A stretch of 64,000 bases of DNA, taken from positions 1 through 64,000 of the forward strand of contig CAZBIC010000037.1 in the NCBI GenBank assembly GCA_964491875.1, read 5' to 3'. Positions 42,899 to 51,990 of the stretch are shown here, in pieces. Under the pieces are notes generated by a model. That model was not told the DNA's origin and did not search any database. It worked only from the letters and a program-made list of their open reading frames with translations. The position numbers were made by a program, and so were the translations under genes. The stretch is from JADJPG01 sp964491875. GTDB taxonomy: Bacteria; Verrucomicrobiota; Verrucomicrobiia; Limisphaerales; JADJPG01. Every line of letters begins with the position of its first letter. Position 1 is the first letter of the stretch.

Positions 42899-44115
42899 AC
42901 CCACAGGCGTCACCCAACGCCTCCCAGGATTTCTGGCGCGCGTTGCTGCGCTCCGTCCGAACACAAGCCACGCCGTTCTACCTGTTCTCGGTCGTCCCGA
43001 TTCAGGAAGCACTCGCGAAACTTGAGCAATATTTCGGCAACCTGCCCGTCCGTCACTGGCTTTCATTCAAAACCCAGCCGTTGCGTCCGCTCATCCAGTG
43101 GTGGCGCAATCAGGACCGCGACATCGAGGTCGTCAGTGAGTTTGAGTTCCTCGCCGCGCGCGCCGAGGGCTTCGCGCCGGAGCGCATCCTGATCAACGGT
43201 CCTGCAAAGCATCGCTGGCTGCCCAAGCACGCCGTCGCCGGGCTGAATGTGAATTTCGATTCCGTCAACGAAGCTCGCGCCCTCGCGCCGCTGGCGAAGG
43301 AACTCAACTGGCGTTGCGGCATTCGCTTCCTCACCAGCGAAGAGTTTGATCCCGAGAAGCCGGAATTCGCCACGCAGTTCGGACTCACGCCGGCTGAAGC
43401 CTTGACGGTCATTCGCCTGCTCCGCCGCGCGAAAGTCCGGCTCGAGACCGCGCATTTCCATCTCCGCACGAATGTGGCTTCGGCCCACATCTACGAGCGC
43501 GCCGTCAGCGAAGTGGTCGCCACTTGCCGTGAGGCAGACTTCAGTCCGCGCTTCGTGGATTTCGGCGGAGGCTTTCCGCCGGAGAATGTCCGCACGCGCG
43601 GCAACAAGCCCGTCAACGGACAGTTCAAGCTCGCGGACATGGTCGGCGTTTACGAACGCACCCTGAAACTGTTCCCGGGCGCCGAGGAAATCTGGCTCGA
43701 GAACGGCCGCTGGATGAGCGCGCGTTCGGGCGTGCTTGTCATCTCGATCCTCGACATCAAGGAACGCGGCAACGTCCGGACGTTGATCTGCGACAGCGGC
43801 CGCACGATGAACGCGCTGATCTCGAACTGGGAACTGCACGACATCTTCACGCTCCCCGACCGTCGCGGACCCACCGCGCTCACCGCGATTCACGGCCCGA
43901 CTTGCATGGCCTTCGATCAACTCGTCCGCCTTCCCCTGCCCGGCAGCCTGCGTGTCGGCGACCGGATCGTCTGGATGGAAGCCGGCGCGTATCACCTCCC
44001 GTGGGAAACACGCTTCTCGCACGGCCTCGCCGCCGTTCTCTGGCACGACGGCAAGAGCGTGACTGAAGTTCGCCCTCGGGAATCGTTCGAAACGTGGTGG
44101 AACCAGTGGCGCTGA
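42895..44115 (+). CDS. Fold-type III PLP decarboxylase (LysA/ODC-like)
   Basis: A 406-residue protein read from a GTG at 42895 overlapping the thrC stop. The PLP lysine is in HWLSFKTQPLRPLI, followed by EVVSEFEFLAA. The glycine-rich phosphate loop is FVDFGGGFPPENV, and the C-terminal motifs are GPTCMAFDQL (the Cys-x-x-x-D of the active site) and WMEAGAYHLPW. This is the diaminopimelate/ornithine decarboxylase fold. The usual A-x-K-A around the lysine is altered to SFKTQ, so substrate specificity is uncertain. Its position after hom-thrC hints at amino-acid metabolism of the aspartate family. Confidence 0.85.
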   Translation: MNPQASPNASQDFWRALLRSVRTQATPFYLFSVVPIQEALAKLEQYFGNLPVRHWLSFKTQPLRPLIQWWRNQDRDIEVVSEFEFLAARAEGFAPERILINGPAKHRWLPKHAVAGLNVNFDSVNEARALAPLAKELNWRCGIRFLTSEEFDPEKPEFATQFGLTPAEALTVIRLLRRAKVRLETAHFHLRTNVASAHIYERAVSEVVATCREADFSPRFVDFGGGFPPENVRTRGNKPVNGQFKLADMVGVYERTLKLFPGAEEIWLENGRWMSARSGVLVISILDIKERGNVRTLICDSGRTMNALISNWELHDIFTLPDRRGPTALTAIHGPTCMAFDQLVRLPLPGSLRVGDRIVWMEAGAYHLPWETRFSHGLAAVLWHDGKSVTEVRPRESFETWWNQWR

Positions 44116-44170
44116 GCGGCCGCAAAGGCGCTTGCCCGTTTTGAACCCCATGCAGTAGCTTCGGCGCGTT

Positions 44171-45355
44171 ATGGAAAACGATGTTCCCCCGCCGAATCCG
44201 CCCGCCTCACCCGCGACGCCGCCGCCACCTCCACCGCTGCCACCGCGTCCAGCGGTCAACCCGGCGCCGATCATTCTTGAGCGCAAACCGGCCGGGCGCG
44301 GCTGGATCATCGCGACCATCGTGCTGGCGATCATTCTCGCGTTCACGCTGATCAGCAAGATGGTGGGCACCGTGATGGAGTCGATTGCCAGCGCGGAAGG
44401 CATGGGCGGCTCGCCGCATCTACTTGAAGTCTCACTCGAAAACAACGCGTCGAGCGACAAGATCGCCGTGATCCCGATTGAAGGCATCATTAGCAGCGCG
44501 AGTTTCGATGGCAACGGATACAGCATGGCGGAGTTGGTCGAGGATCAGCTGAAACTTGCTGGCGAGGACGACCAGGTGAAGGCCGTGCTCTTGAAGGTAA
44601 ATTCCCCGGGCGGCGAAGTCCTCGCATCGGACGACATTTACAACGCCATCATGAAATTCCAGAACGAGCACAACAAGCCGGTGATCGCGAGCATGGGGAA
44701 CCTTGCCGCATCCGGCGGTTACTATGTCTCCGCGCCCTGTCGCTGGATTATCGCCAACGAACTGACCATCACCGGGAGCATTGGCGTGATCATGCACACC
44801 TACAATTACCGCGGCTTGATGAACAAGGTGGGCATGAAACCGATGGTCTACAAGAGCGGCAAGTTTAAGGACATGCTCAGCGGCGAGAAAGATATCGAGA
44901 ACGCGTCTCCGTCGGAGAAGGAGGAGATCCTCGAAGAAACCGCGATGGTGAACAAGATGGTGAACGAGACGTTCGAGAAGTTTAAGACGGTGATCGCGGA
45001 TGGCCGCAAGTTTTCCAGCAACCGCAACCAGCTCAATGCGGAGGGCGAGACCGGACGCGCGCTCGCCACGAACTGGACTGCACTGGCCGATGGGCGGATT
45101 CTCTCCGGCAAGGAGGCGCTCGAACACGGCTTCGTGGATGAACTCGGGAACTGGCGGGCTGCGATCCGTCGCACTGAAAAGCTGGCGGGAATCGAGGACG
45201 CCGATTTGATCACCTACCAGGTGCCGTTCAATCTCGGCAGCTTGTTCAGCCTCTTCGGCAAGTCGCAAACCAAGAGCATCAAGGTGGACTTGGGCTTCGA
45301 CCTTCCGAAACTCAGCTCCGGCCTTTACTTCCTCGCCCCTTCCTTCGCCCGCTAA
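44171..45355 (+). CDS. sppA: Signal peptide peptidase SppA (short form)
   Basis: A 394-residue membrane protease. A Pro-rich cytoplasmic head (about 1-33) is followed by one membrane helix (about 45-65) and a single S49 domain. The catalytic Ser is in NLAASGGYYVSAPC (Ser181) and the general-base Lys in KSGKFKDMLSG (Lys233); the 52-residue spacing matches Bacillus SppA. It degrades cleaved signal peptides in the membrane. Its stop is 1 bp before the upp start. Confidence 0.93.
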   Translation: MENDVPPPNPPASPATPPPPPPLPPRPAVNPAPIILERKPAGRGWIIATIVLAIILAFTLISKMVGTVMESIASAEGMGGSPHLLEVSLENNASSDKIAVIPIEGIISSASFDGNGYSMAELVEDQLKLAGEDDQVKAVLLKVNSPGGEVLASDDIYNAIMKFQNEHNKPVIASMGNLAASGGYYVSAPCRWIIANELTITGSIGVIMHTYNYRGLMNKVGMKPMVYKSGKFKDMLSGEKDIENASPSEKEEILEETAMVNKMVNETFEKFKTVIADGRKFSSNRNQLNAEGETGRALATNWTALADGRILSGKEALEHGFVDELGNWRAAIRRTEKLAGIEDADLITYQVPFNLGSLFSLFGKSQTKSIKVDLGFDLPKLSSGLYFLAPSFAR

Positions 45356-45356
45356 C

Positions 45357-45980
45357 GTGAACTGCGTCACCGTCATTGCGCACCCGTTGGTGCAGCACAA
45401 CCTCACCAAACTTCGCGACGCCCGAACTGAGCCGGAAGCGTTTCGTCGCGGCCTAGCCGAGGTCGCCAGCCTGATGGTCTACGAAGCCACGCGATCGTTT
45501 CAGACCAAGTCGGTGTCCGTGAAGACGCCGCTGACCAAAACCCGCGGTGCGCAATTGAAGCGCGAAGTGATCCTGGTGCCCGTTCTCCGTGCCGGGCTGG
45601 GAATGTTGCCTTCCATCCTCCAGCTGATTCCCCACGCGCGCGTAGGCTTCGTGGGGTTGAAGCGTCACGAGGAAACGCTCGAAGCCAGCGTGTATCATAA
45701 AAGCTTGCCAGCGGATTTGAGCTCGTTTGAAATCATCCTCATCGATCCCATGCTGGCCACTGGGGGCAGCGCTGTGGCCGCGTTGAAATTGCTGGATGAA
45801 CGCGGTGCGCAGCGGGTGCGGCTGGTCAGCCTGGTGGCGGCGCCGGAAGGCATCGCTCACGTCCACGAACATTCCCCGCAGTTGCCGATATTCACGGCCG
45901 CGATCGACGAGAAGCTCAACGCCAAAGGCTACATCGTGCCGGGTCTGGGTGACGCCGGCGACCGGCTGTTTGGCGTGTAG
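45357..45980 (+). CDS. upp: Uracil phosphoribosyltransferase
   Basis: A 207-residue protein from a GTG at 45357. Family motifs are VIAHPLVQHNLTKLRDART, VPVLRAGLGMLPSILQLIP, GLKRHEETLEASVYHKSLP and the PRPP loop IILIDPMLATGGSAVAAL, then IPGLGDAGDR-type C-terminus (VPGLGDAGDRLFGV). It salvages uracil to UMP. It begins 1 bp after the sppA stop, so the two genes are co-transcribed. Confidence 0.96.
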   Translation: MNCVTVIAHPLVQHNLTKLRDARTEPEAFRRGLAEVASLMVYEATRSFQTKSVSVKTPLTKTRGAQLKREVILVPVLRAGLGMLPSILQLIPHARVGFVGLKRHEETLEASVYHKSLPADLSSFEIILIDPMLATGGSAVAALKLLDERGAQRVRLVSLVAAPEGIAHVHEHSPQLPIFTAAIDEKLNAKGYIVPGLGDAGDRLFGV

Positions 45981-46017
45981 GGATGTTTTGCAGTGGTTCC
46001 AGACAACTCTTCTTCTG

Positions 46018-47151
46018 ATGAAGCGCGAGAATCTATTGATGGTGGCGGACAGTGAACACTGCGCCGACATGCTCTATGCCGTGGGCATGTTCGTGCCGGA
46101 CCCGTTCATCTACCTTCGCATCAAAGGACAGCCGCACATTGTAGTCAGCGATCTGGAGATCGACCGCGCCCGCCGGGAAGCCCCTCATTGCCGGGTCATT
46201 GCCCTGAGCCAGTTGCAGCGCAAGCTTCGGGAAACCGGCACGAAGAAAGTCAATCTCGCGCAGGTCATCAAGCTTTTGTTCCGAACCAAAGGCATTACCA
46301 AGGCTCTCGTTCCACCTTCGTTTCCCTTTGGACTGGCCTGTGCGCTGAAGGATCTCGGAGTCAAAGTGAAGTCCGTCGAGGAACGCTGCTTCCCCGAGCG
46401 CGCGATCAAATCCGCCGCCGAAGTGAAGAAGATCAGCGCGGCCTTGATGATGGCTGAGGTCGGCCTGGCCGAAGGCATTCAGGCGTTGAAGTCGTCGAAG
46501 ATCGATCGCAAGCGCCGCCTCATCTACCGGAACAATCCTCTCACCGCTGAAAAGCTTCGGGCCATCATCGATACGGCGATCGTGCAGTCCGGAGGATTGC
46601 CGGCCAACACCATCGTGGCGGGCGGTCGCCAGGGTTGTGATCCACACGAGCGCGGATTTGGTCCGCTGCGCGCCAACGAGCCGATCATTCTCGACGTCTT
46701 CCCGCGCTCGCAAAAGACCGGTTACTTCGGAGACATCACCCGAACCGTGGTGCGCGGCCGCGCCACCGAGGCCATCCGCAAGCTCTACCACACGATTGAA
46801 CGCGCGCAGGAGATTGGGTTCGAGAACATCCGACACGGCGCATCGGGACGCGATGTCCACCTGAAGATTCGCGAGTTCTTCGATCGCGAAGGTTACAAGA
46901 CGGGGAAGATCAACGGTCGCATGCAGGGTTTCTTCCACGGCACCGGACATGGCGTGGGACTGGAGATCCATGAATCCCCGGGCATGGGACCCAACTCCAC
47001 GGACACGCTGAAAACCAATCAGGTCGTCACCATGGAACCCGGATTGTATTACTGGGATCTTGGCGGGGGTGTACGACTCGAGGACATGGCGCAGATCAAC
47101 CGGAACGGCATCCGGAACATCACGAAGTTCGAGAAGGTGCTGGAAGTATAG
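46018..47151 (+). CDS. M24 family Xaa-Pro aminopeptidase-like metallopeptidase
   Basis: 377 residues from the ATG at 46018 (MKRENLLMVADSEHCADMLY). The pita-bread fold metal ligands are present: IILDVFPRSQ (Asp), GYFGDITRTVV (Asp), FFHGTGHGVGLEIHE (His), TMEPGLYY (Glu) and GVRLEDM (Glu). An N-terminal creatinase-like domain (about 1-150) is also seen. It is probably an aminopeptidase acting on Xaa-Pro peptides. A frame beginning at 45796 overlaps upp and is rejected. Confidence 0.93.
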   Translation: MKRENLLMVADSEHCADMLYAVGMFVPDPFIYLRIKGQPHIVVSDLEIDRARREAPHCRVIALSQLQRKLRETGTKKVNLAQVIKLLFRTKGITKALVPPSFPFGLACALKDLGVKVKSVEERCFPERAIKSAAEVKKISAALMMAEVGLAEGIQALKSSKIDRKRRLIYRNNPLTAEKLRAIIDTAIVQSGGLPANTIVAGGRQGCDPHERGFGPLRANEPIILDVFPRSQKTGYFGDITRTVVRGRATEAIRKLYHTIERAQEIGFENIRHGASGRDVHLKIREFFDREGYKTGKINGRMQGFFHGTGHGVGLEIHESPGMGPNSTDTLKTNQVVTMEPGLYYWDLGGGVRLEDMAQINRNGIRNITKFEKVLEV

Positions 47152-47355
47152 GAGTAGCAGCGAGTCACCCGAGTCTTTCTCTTCGTAGATCGAATTGGGA
47201 AGACTACCCGTTGTTCGCCATCCATTCTCACGAGGTCGCTTCCGCAAATGACCGCTTGGGCGCATGACCAAATGTTCATGGTCAACACGAAGGTATCCTC
47301 TGGCCAGCCCATCCGCAGATTGATAACCTGATCGCCAATCAGTCAGAAAATTCCT

Positions 47356-47790
47356 ATGAACACTCTCTCGATCTCAGCCGAACAGTTGGCGTCTGTTAAG
47401 TGCCTTGCCCGTCTTCAACCAGCGGAAAAATTGACTCTGCTGGAACTGTTGGAGCCCGTCGAATGCGCTCAAGGCTCTGTCCTCTTCGAGGAAGGCGATA
47501 CCGGGGACTGCATGTATCTCATCGTCGAGGGAAAGGTGCGCGTCTTCACGCGGAAACGCGGCGAATCGGTCACCCTGAAAGTCTTGGACACCGGCGAAGC
47601 CTTCGGCGACATCGCTTTGTTCCATCATACCCCGCGCCTCGCGAGCGTTGAGGCGCTGGCCGACACTCAGCTATTGAAATTGTCCGCGACCAGCCTGGAA
47701 CGCCTGACCGCGAACCACCCGTCCATCTCGGCGAAGTTTCTCCATTCCCTCGCGGTGTCGCTAAGTCAGATGTATCGCGATTTCCGCTGA
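47356..47790 (+). CDS. Cyclic nucleotide-binding (Crp-like sensor) domain protein
   Basis: A 144-residue single-domain protein. The cNMP-binding fold is clear: GSVLFEEGDTGDCMYLIVEGKVRVFTRK, then GESVTLKVLDTGEAFGDIALFHHTPRLASVEA, the phosphate-binding cassette region. The conserved Arg-Ala pair of canonical cAMP binders is replaced by PRLASVEA. There is no DNA-binding domain, so it is not a Crp regulator by itself; a sensor or partner-binding role is likely. It stands alone, 204 bp after the peptidase gene. Confidence 0.88.
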   Translation: MNTLSISAEQLASVKCLARLQPAEKLTLLELLEPVECAQGSVLFEEGDTGDCMYLIVEGKVRVFTRKRGESVTLKVLDTGEAFGDIALFHHTPRLASVEALADTQLLKLSATSLERLTANHPSISAKFLHSLAVSLSQMYRDFR

Positions 47791-48197
47791 CAATTCCTTC
47801 ACTCCAGCAACGGCGATTCACACACTCTAGCCGCGGAGAAGCTGCATACCGAATGGTCAACAGCTATCCAGCAGCTCCGGCAACTCCCGTCCCCGGTAGT
47901 TTGCCGGCGCAGGGAGAAATCGTAAGCAGGAGCACGCGTCGCTCGGACGAATATGCTCCTGCGTGGCGTTTCCGCCAGTTACCCCACCTCCATTTGCGTT
48001 GGGTAAATTCCTCCAGCGCTGACTACCGGGCATCTGCCATTCTCACCGCCACCCACGCAACCGAATCAACGAGCTGCACTCAACCATCCACGTTCATATC
48101 GATCATCTACAATTCCACGGCCGGTTTATACGACTCCGCAAAATCGCCAGCGCCGCCGCCTTTACACTCTGAGGATGCCCACCTAATCTCTGGCACA
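47791..48197. other. Intergenic region upstream of mnmA
   Basis: A 407-bp stretch without a supportable gene. The mnmA reading frame stays open back to 47853, but the translated extension has no homology and is compositionally odd, so it is treated as non-coding. It should hold the mnmA promoter; no clear elements are visible. Confidence 0.45.
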
Positions 48198-49283
48198 ATG
48201 TCGGAAACACGAAAGACGCGCGTGGTCGTGGGAATGAGCGGAGGAGTCGATTCCTCGGCGGCGGCAGCCTTGCTGGTGGAACAGGGCTACGACGTCATTG
48301 GCATTACGCTCAAGCTGTGGCCGCAGGACTGTGTCAATCGTGCCGAGGACAAGTGCTGCGGCCCGCAGGCTGTGACCGATGCCCGATCGGTCTCCCACAA
48401 ACTGAACATCCCCTACTACCTCGTGGACGAGGCCGAGGAGTTTCAGAAACACGTCATCAACTACTTCGCTGAAGAATACCGCGCCGGCCGCACGCCGAAT
48501 CCCTGCGTGATGTGCAACGACCGCTTGAAGTTCGGCACGCTGATCAGTCGAGCGCACAAACTCGGCGCGGAAAAAATCGCCACCGGCCATTTCGCCCGCG
48601 TGGAACCGAGCGCGGACGGAACCCGCTACCTGCTCAAACGCGGACGCGATCCGCGCAAGGACCAAAGCTACTTTCTCTTCACGCTGAAGCAGGACCAGCT
48701 CGCGCGCACAATCTTCCCGCTGGGCGAACTGACCAAAAGCGACACCCGCGAGATCGCCCGCGAATGCGAGCTCAAGACCGCGGACAAGGAAGAGAGCATG
48801 GAAATCTGTTTCGTGCCGGACAAGGACTACGGGAAGTTTCTCCAGCAATCGAATCTCGTTCACAAACACCAGGGCGACGTGGTGGACGTTCACGGACGCG
48901 TCCTCGGCAAGCACGACGGCATCGAGTTCTACACCATCGGCCAGCGCAAGGGACTCGGCATCTCCTCGCCGAAGCCCATCTACGTCATCGAACTCGATGC
49001 GAAGAACAACCGCGTCGTGGTAGGCGATGATTCCGCGCTCGATCGCGACACCTTCACCGTGCAGCGCTGCAACTGGATTCCGTGGGAAACACCGCCATCG
49101 AGCATCGAGGCTACGGCGAAGATCCGCTACAACCATCCCGGCACACCCGCGACAATCTCTCCATTGCCCAACGGCGAGGCAACAGTGAAGTTGCACACAC
49201 CACAACGCGCCATCACTCCGGGACAAGCCTGCGTCTTCTATCAAGACGACCTCGTTCTCGGCGGCGGTTGGATCGCCCGTTAA
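48198..49283 (+). CDS. mnmA: tRNA-specific 2-thiouridylase MnmA
   Basis: 361 residues from the ATG at 48198 (MSETRKTRVVVGMSGGVDSS). The PP-loop is VVGMSGGVDSSAAA; the first catalytic Cys is in TPNPCVMCNDRLKFG and the second in EESMEICFVPDKDYG. KATGHFAR-type and GQRKGLGI motifs are also present. It thiolates U34 of Lys, Glu and Gln tRNAs. Full length for the family. Confidence 0.97.
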   Translation: MSETRKTRVVVGMSGGVDSSAAAALLVEQGYDVIGITLKLWPQDCVNRAEDKCCGPQAVTDARSVSHKLNIPYYLVDEAEEFQKHVINYFAEEYRAGRTPNPCVMCNDRLKFGTLISRAHKLGAEKIATGHFARVEPSADGTRYLLKRGRDPRKDQSYFLFTLKQDQLARTIFPLGELTKSDTREIARECELKTADKEESMEICFVPDKDYGKFLQQSNLVHKHQGDVVDVHGRVLGKHDGIEFYTIGQRKGLGISSPKPIYVIELDAKNNRVVVGDDSALDRDTFTVQRCNWIPWETPPSSIEATAKIRYNHPGTPATISPLPNGEATVKLHTPQRAITPGQACVFYQDDLVLGGGWIAR

Positions 49284-49470
49284 CAAGCTACCGGCTTCCT
49301 CCATTCGCCTTCAGTGCGAACGTCCAGGCGGTGAAAGATCGTTTCAGCATTGTGGACCATGCCGAGCAAACCTTCCGTGATCGCGCCCGCGTTCACTCCA
49401 ACCGAAATCCCCGTCAACTCCAGACTGGCGACGGACCACTGGCTACATCATCATTCCTTGGTCACCGCAA

Positions 49471-51990
49471 ATGAATGCCGCCGTTGCAATCCTGGTCCTT
49501 GCGTTCACCGCCGCCAATTCGGCTCGCGGCGCCGCCAACGACTATTTGCGGCAGGTGAAGCCCGTGCTTGCCGAGCATTGTTACCGTTGCCACGGCGCGT
49601 CGCAGCAGAAGGGCGGACTTCGGCTCGACACCGTCCCGGCAGCGCTGAAAGGTGGCGAACACGGTCCCGCCTTTAAACCCGGCGCGAGCGCGCAGAGCCT
49701 CCTGATGCAAGCCGTGCGCGGGGATCACGACAGCATCTCCCGGATGCCTTACAAGAAGGCGCCGCTATCTGAACCAGCCATCGCTGCTCTTGCTCGTTGG
49801 ATCGATGCGGGCGCGGAAGCACCCGCCGATGAAGAGTCGGATCGAAATGTTCACTGGTCTTTCAAGGCTCCGGTCCGACCGAACGTTCCGGCGGCCAGCT
49901 CCTCCAAGCCCAAGCTTCATCCCATCGACGCTTTCATTCGCGAGCGTCTCGCGCACGAGAAGATTCGTCCTTCGCCGGAGGCCGATCGCGCCACGCTTCT
50001 CCGCCGGGTCAGCCTCGACCTCACCGGACTTCCGCCGACTCCCGAAGAGGTGGATCGCTTCGTGAAGGATCGCGCACCCGACGCCTACGAGCGGATCGTC
50101 GAGAAGCTCCTCGCCTCACCTCATCACGGGGAGCGCTGGGCTCGCTGGTGGCTGGATGCCGCGCGCTACGCGGACTCCAACGGCTACAGCATCGATGCCC
50201 CGCGATCGATTTGGAAGTATCGCGACTGGGTGATTCAGGCGCTGAACCGCGACATGCCGTTCGATCAATTCACGGTCTGGCAGCTCGCCGGCGACCTCAT
50301 CGCCACCAACTCGCTTCCGCCCAACGTTTCGAAACTCGACCCACTCATCGCCACCGGCTTTCATCGCAACACGCAGATCAATCAGGAGGGCGGCATTGAT
50401 CCGGAACAGTTCCGTGTGGAATCGGTGATGGACCGCGTGAACACCACCGCCACGGTCTGGCTCGGCGTCACCTTCGCCTGCGCGCAATGTCACGATCACA
50501 AGTTCGATCCGTTCACGCAGCGCGAGTACTACCAGTTCTACGCCTTCTTCAACTCAACGATCGAGGACGGTCACGGCAAAGGCGCGCCCGACGGAATGCT
50601 TGAAGTGCCCGGCGAATTGGAACCTACCGCCAGCACTCCGGCTGAACTCGCCGAAGCGGAAGCTGAATTGGAGCGCTATCTGAACACCAAGGGCAGCGAA
50701 CTCGCGCGCTGGGAACAATCCTTGAACGCCGAAGCGCGGTCGAAACTGAAAGGCGATGTTCGCAAGGCGATCGACAAACCCTTTGCCGAACGAACCGTCC
50801 GCCAGAAGCGCGCGACGTACGCCGCGTTCAAGCCCGAAGATCCGAACTTCAAGCAACGCGCCGCGAAGCTCACCCAACTGGAGAAGAACCAGCCCAAGCC
50901 CGTCACCACGCTCGTCATGCGCGAGTTGCCCCAGCCGCGCGAAACGCGAATCTTCACCAAAGGCGACTTCACCCGGCCCGCGGCGAAAGTTCTTCCGGAC
51001 GTTCCCGCCATTCTCCATCCGTTCAACGGCGGCACCAACGCCACCCGGGCCGACCTCGCGCGATGGCTGGTTGATCAACGCAATCCACTCCTGGCCCGCG
51101 TCATCGTGAATCGCGTCTGGCAACAATACTTTGGCCGCGGCCTCGTCGAAACTGAGAACGACTTCGGCACTCAAGGTTCCCAGCCCTCGCACCCCGAACT
51201 GCTGGACTGGCTGGCGTGCGAGTTCATGCAACCAACCAGCACCAGCTCTCCTCCCTCTCCTGGGGGAGAGGGCCGGGGTGAGGGCGGACAAGAGAATTCG
51301 CGAAGCGCCAATTCACCTCTCGCCTGGTCGTTGAAGCATCTCCATCGGCTCATCGTCACCTCGGCGACCTACCGTCAGTCTTCCAAAGTTCGGTCCGATC
51401 TCGCCCAATTGGATCCCAACAACAAGCTGCTCGCCCGCCAAAGCCGACTTCGCCTCGATGCCGAGATCGTTCGCGATGTCGCCCTCTCCGCCAGCGGCTT
51501 GCTGAATCCGAAGGTGGGCGGCCCAGGCGTCTTTCCGCCGCAGCCCGATGGCGTCATGAACCTCGGCCAGTCCCGACGCGAATGGAAGGCTAGCACCGGT
51601 CCCGATCGCCATCGCCGCGGGATGTACACGTTCTTCTGGCGCGCCACGCCGCATCCCACGCTCACCGTCTTCGACAGCGCCGATGGCTTCAGCGCCTGCA
51701 CCCGGCGCATCCGCTCAAACACTCCCCTGCAAGCGCTCACGCTTCTCAACGACGAGGCGTTCTTCGAGTTCGCTCAGGCACTCGGCCGCCGGATTGAAGG
51801 CTCTGCCCTGCACACGGACGCAGCGCGCATCGACCACGCTTTTCAACTGTGCGTCGCGCGCAAGCCTTCGGCGGCGGAACGTCGGAGCCTTCTCGCCCTG
51901 CTGGAATCCGAACGCGCCAACGCCGCAGACGCCTGGACTACGGTCGCCCGCGTGTTATTGAACCTCGACGAAACCATCACTCGCGAATGA
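49471..51990 (+). CDS. Cytochrome c domain/DUF1549/DUF1553 secreted protein
   Basis: An 839-residue exported protein. After a signal peptide (MNAAVAILVLAFTAANSARG) comes a planctomycete-type cytochrome c domain (EHCYRCHGASQQKGGLRLDT, heme site CYRCH). DUF1549 follows (FIRERLAHEKIRPSPEAD, DLTGLPPTPEEVDRF, ERWARWWLDAARYADSNGY, CAQCHDHKFDPFTQREYYQ, a second heme site) and then DUF1553 (RADLARWLVDQRNPLLARVIVNRVWQ, LDAEIVRDVALSASGLL, NTPLQALTLLNDEAF). A dispersed repeat is inserted in frame between 51253 and 51286. Its partner DUF1501 gene overlaps by 4 nt. The pair is thought to act on complex polysaccharides, but the chemistry is unknown. Confidence 0.95.
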   Translation: MNAAVAILVLAFTAANSARGAANDYLRQVKPVLAEHCYRCHGASQQKGGLRLDTVPAALKGGEHGPAFKPGASAQSLLMQAVRGDHDSISRMPYKKAPLSEPAIAALARWIDAGAEAPADEESDRNVHWSFKAPVRPNVPAASSSKPKLHPIDAFIRERLAHEKIRPSPEADRATLLRRVSLDLTGLPPTPEEVDRFVKDRAPDAYERIVEKLLASPHHGERWARWWLDAARYADSNGYSIDAPRSIWKYRDWVIQALNRDMPFDQFTVWQLAGDLIATNSLPPNVSKLDPLIATGFHRNTQINQEGGIDPEQFRVESVMDRVNTTATVWLGVTFACAQCHDHKFDPFTQREYYQFYAFFNSTIEDGHGKGAPDGMLEVPGELEPTASTPAELAEAEAELERYLNTKGSELARWEQSLNAEARSKLKGDVRKAIDKPFAERTVRQKRATYAAFKPEDPNFKQRAAKLTQLEKNQPKPVTTLVMRELPQPRETRIFTKGDFTRPAAKVLPDVPAILHPFNGGTNATRADLARWLVDQRNPLLARVIVNRVWQQYFGRGLVETENDFGTQGSQPSHPELLDWLACEFMQPTSTSSPPSPGGEGRGEGGQENSRSANSPLAWSLKHLHRLIVTSATYRQSSKVRSDLAQLDPNNKLLARQSRLRLDAEIVRDVALSASGLLNPKVGGPGVFPPQPDGVMNLGQSRREWKASTGPDRHRRGMYTFFWRATPHPTLTVFDSADGFSACTRRIRSNTPLQALTLLNDEAFFEFAQALGRRIEGSALHTDAARIDHAFQLCVARKPSAAERRSLLALLESERANAADAWTTVARVLLNLDETITRE
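51253..51286. repeat. Dispersed palindromic repeat inside the DUF1553 coding region
   Basis: CCCTCTCC (51253-51260) and GGAGAGGG (51265-51272) form a hairpin followed by CCGGGGTGAGGGCGG. In frame it adds SPPSPGGEGRGEGG to the protein, in a loop between the RVWQQYFGRGLVETENDFG and LKHLHRLIV blocks where most relatives have no insertion. The same motif recurs widely in Verrucomicrobia and Planctomycetes genomes to my knowledge. Confidence 0.75.

Noticed and set aside
43063..44526. A 487-codon minus-strand frame across the decarboxylase and sppA
   Set aside because: It runs over two well-supported sense genes and its translation has low-complexity composition with no motif.
47853..48197. N-terminal extension of mnmA by 115 codons
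   Set aside because: The PP-loop motif of this family lies close to the N-terminus; the extension is unlike any MnmA.
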